Shown here one piece after another: positions 60,931 through 61,817 of a stretch of DNA of 61,817 nucleotides (within the stretch, counting starts at the first letter, position 1; each line of letters begins with the position of its first letter). The stretch comes from Bacteroidales bacterium. Its GTDB lineage: Bacteria; Bacteroidota; Bacteroidia; Bacteroidales; UBA932. The stretch lies in the NCBI GenBank assembly GCA_017451395.1, contig JAFSPR010000033.1, positions 1-61,817 on the forward strand. The letters run 5' to 3'. The notes beneath the pieces were generated by a model. It ran no database searches. It was not told the origin of the DNA and saw only the letters and a program-made list of their open reading frames with translations. Made by a program: the position numbers and the translations under genes.

Positions 60931-61086
60931 CTGCCTGCATATTCGCTTATCAGCATACAAAATAACGAAAAAGTTTCCAACTATACGAATTTTTCTTATA
61001 AATTTGATACCGTGACTTGTCGGCCTGTCTCTGATGTAATGCATTGCAATTAATGGTTAATTGATAATGAATAATGGATAATCGTC

Positions 61087-61506
61087 TCAGGTTGAGAATA
61101 TTTGACGGTATTCCTCGGCATCGAAGCAGGGGCAGTCTTTGAGGGGATTGAACTCATGGTGCCCCATAATCACCGCCCGGGGATATCGCTGGTGCAATTG
61201 GATGAGGAGGTCGAAGAGCGAGTCTTTCTGAGCCTGGGTACGGGTGTCGGCTGGCCGGCCGTTCTCGTCTAAGCCCCCTTCATAGCATACGCCGATGGAA
61301 TGCTTGTTGCGCTCCTTGCAGTGGGCTCCGGCCTGTTCTTCAGGCCGTCCCTTGCAGATGGTGCCATCCCGTTCGATGTACCAGTGGTAGCCGATGTCTT
61401 TGAACTTTCGGTTCTTGACATGGTCTCGCTTGCAGTCATTGAAGCTGTAACGCCGGTCACAGCGAGTGGCTGAACAGTGCAATATGATGAAAGCGATGCT
61501 CCGCAT
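61087..61506 (-). CDS. N-acetylmuramoyl-L-alanine amidase (T7 lysozyme-like)
   Basis: This 139-residue zinc amidase cleaves the MurNAc-L-Ala bond. The start MRSIAFIILHCSATRC is preferred; an ATG at 61527 adds 7 residues. Zinc ligands are visible as His in LHCSAT, His in MGHHEF and Cys in KDCPCFD. WYIERDGTICKGRPEEQAGAHCKERNKHSIGVCYEGG is the amidase_2 middle. There is no signal peptide, as in phage-type or the widespread Bacteroidales copy located beside a smalltalk peptide gene, which here ends 25 nt upstream. Confidence 0.92.
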   Translation of the reverse strand: MRSIAFIILHCSATRCDRRYSFNDCKRDHVKNRKFKDIGYHWYIERDGTICKGRPEEQAGAHCKERNKHSIGVCYEGGLDENGRPADTRTQAQKDSLFDLLIQLHQRYPRAVIMGHHEFNPLKDCPCFDAEEYRQIFST

Positions 61507-61530
61507 TTTGTAAATGATAAAAGGCATTAT

Positions 61531-61638
61531 TCACTGGAGCACGCATGAGCTCAGGGTTATGGCACTGATCACCGTGGTGGCGAATGTTAATAAGGCATTG
61601 ACTATAACGCCCCAGTTTACTTTGATTTTCTTCATCAT
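61531..61638 (-). CDS. 'Smalltalk' family small protein
   Basis: This 35-residue protein is too short for standard gene calling. It reads MMKKIKVNWGVIVNALL then TFATTVISAITLSSCVLQ. It is a basic N-terminus followed by one hydrophobic helix and a lipobox-like LSSC close to the end. The K-V-N-W-G start and SSC ending match the small 'smalltalk' proteins found next to amidase genes in Bacteroides and Prevotella. Their function is unknown. It is followed on the same strand by the amidase gene after 4 to 24 nt depending on the amidase start chosen. Confidence 0.85.
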   Translation of the reverse strand: MMKKIKVNWGVIVNALLTFATTVISAITLSSCVLQ

Positions 61639-61721
61639 TTTGTTTTGTTTTTGTGGAGACGGGAACATATCCCGCCTCCTGGTTAATAAAGATAGTTCAA
61701 TTTTCGCAAGCTAATATTGAC

Positions 61722-61800
61722 GGCCTGAAAGGCCAGTAAGCTCCCAGCCCAGGGCAACGCCCTGGGTTAATGTGGTGTGCATCCTGCGCCCTGTAAGGGC
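61722..61800. repeat. Three-hairpin dispersed intergenic repeat
   Basis: Three short palindromes follow one another: GGCC-TGAAA-GGCC (61722-61734), CCCAGGGC-AAC-GCCCTGGG (61748-61766) and GCCC-TGTAA-GGGC (61788-61800). This set of modules is familiar as a dispersed repeat in Bacteroidota genomes. It lies upstream of the smalltalk-amidase pair and continues to the window edge. Confidence 0.7.
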
Positions 61801-61817
61801 AAAAGCATGAAAGACAA

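Noticed and set aside
58798..61044. Antiporter start at 61044
   Set aside because: The extra 38 residues are basic, non-conserved in character and cover the likely promoter region; [12 protein letters not shown] at 60930 fits the family start.

Overview
The window is bacterial and belongs to the Bacteroidota, order Bacteroidales. The evidence is a fused SecDF, TonB-dependent uptake, Bacteroidota-type -7 promoter boxes (TAnnTTTG) before many genes, C10 peptidases, lipoproteins with a Cys at residue 17-20 and few Shine-Dalgarno sites. It looks like two different genomes joined inside glyS. From 1 to about 35.8 kb the DNA favours CTC/CTT/TCC/CCC codons and is packed with the 7-mer ATCGGCC/GGCCGAT (about 55 copies by eye). 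From about 36 kb to the end codon style changes (CTG, GCT, AGC) and the 7-mer falls to about 3 copies. I read the left part as an uncultured Bacteroidales and the right part as a Prevotella-like genome, with a probable assembly chimera in the conserved glyS motif region near 35.83-36.0 kb.

Left part. A 5'-truncated clpB converges on dnaE. An AT-rich accessory stretch (5.4-12.9 kb) carries a secreted C10 cysteine peptidase, a DUF3244-like small protein, a lipoprotein and an outer-membrane protein, divergent from a TPR/transmembrane/HTH regulator. It continues with a folded-RNA-like or MITE-like intergenic element, an ORF6N gene, and a hypothetical gene bracketed by direct repeats. Core genes follow: secDF, a PD40 envelope protein, dsbD (with a dispersed repeat inside the coding sequence), a lysoplasmalogenase-family gene, tRNA-Ser(GCT), small secreted proteins and an AraC regulator. 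A five-gene minus-strand run (30.9 to 23.9 kb) encodes a TPR lipoprotein, a membrane LytTR regulator, a sodium:solute symporter, a Sel1-like protein and a second TPR/TM/HTH regulator. Next come secG, a TPR protein, lptE, a sigma-54 activator, tonB, a third (sensorless) membrane HTH protein, and the 3' part of glyS.

Right part. This holds parC, a DUF3316-like/S41 peptidase pair, tRNA-Leu(TAG) and an mscS channel. A TPP-riboswitch-led thiamine salvage operon follows (TonB receptor, PnuT-type transporter, thiamine pyrophosphokinase). Then come alkaline phosphatase, an HU-like protein, pta-ackA (acetate/ATP), a repetitive lipoprotein, cdaA-folP divergent from murF, a VanZ-like protein, an NSS symporter, an HhH protein, lolD-like ABC and a Kef-type antiporter. 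The window ends with an amidase preceded by a 35-residue 'smalltalk' peptide and a three-hairpin intergenic repeat.

No integrase, transposase, CRISPR array or rRNA was seen. The items most worth checking are the ATCGGCC word, the folded element at 10.75-10.89 kb, and the protease/regulator island.
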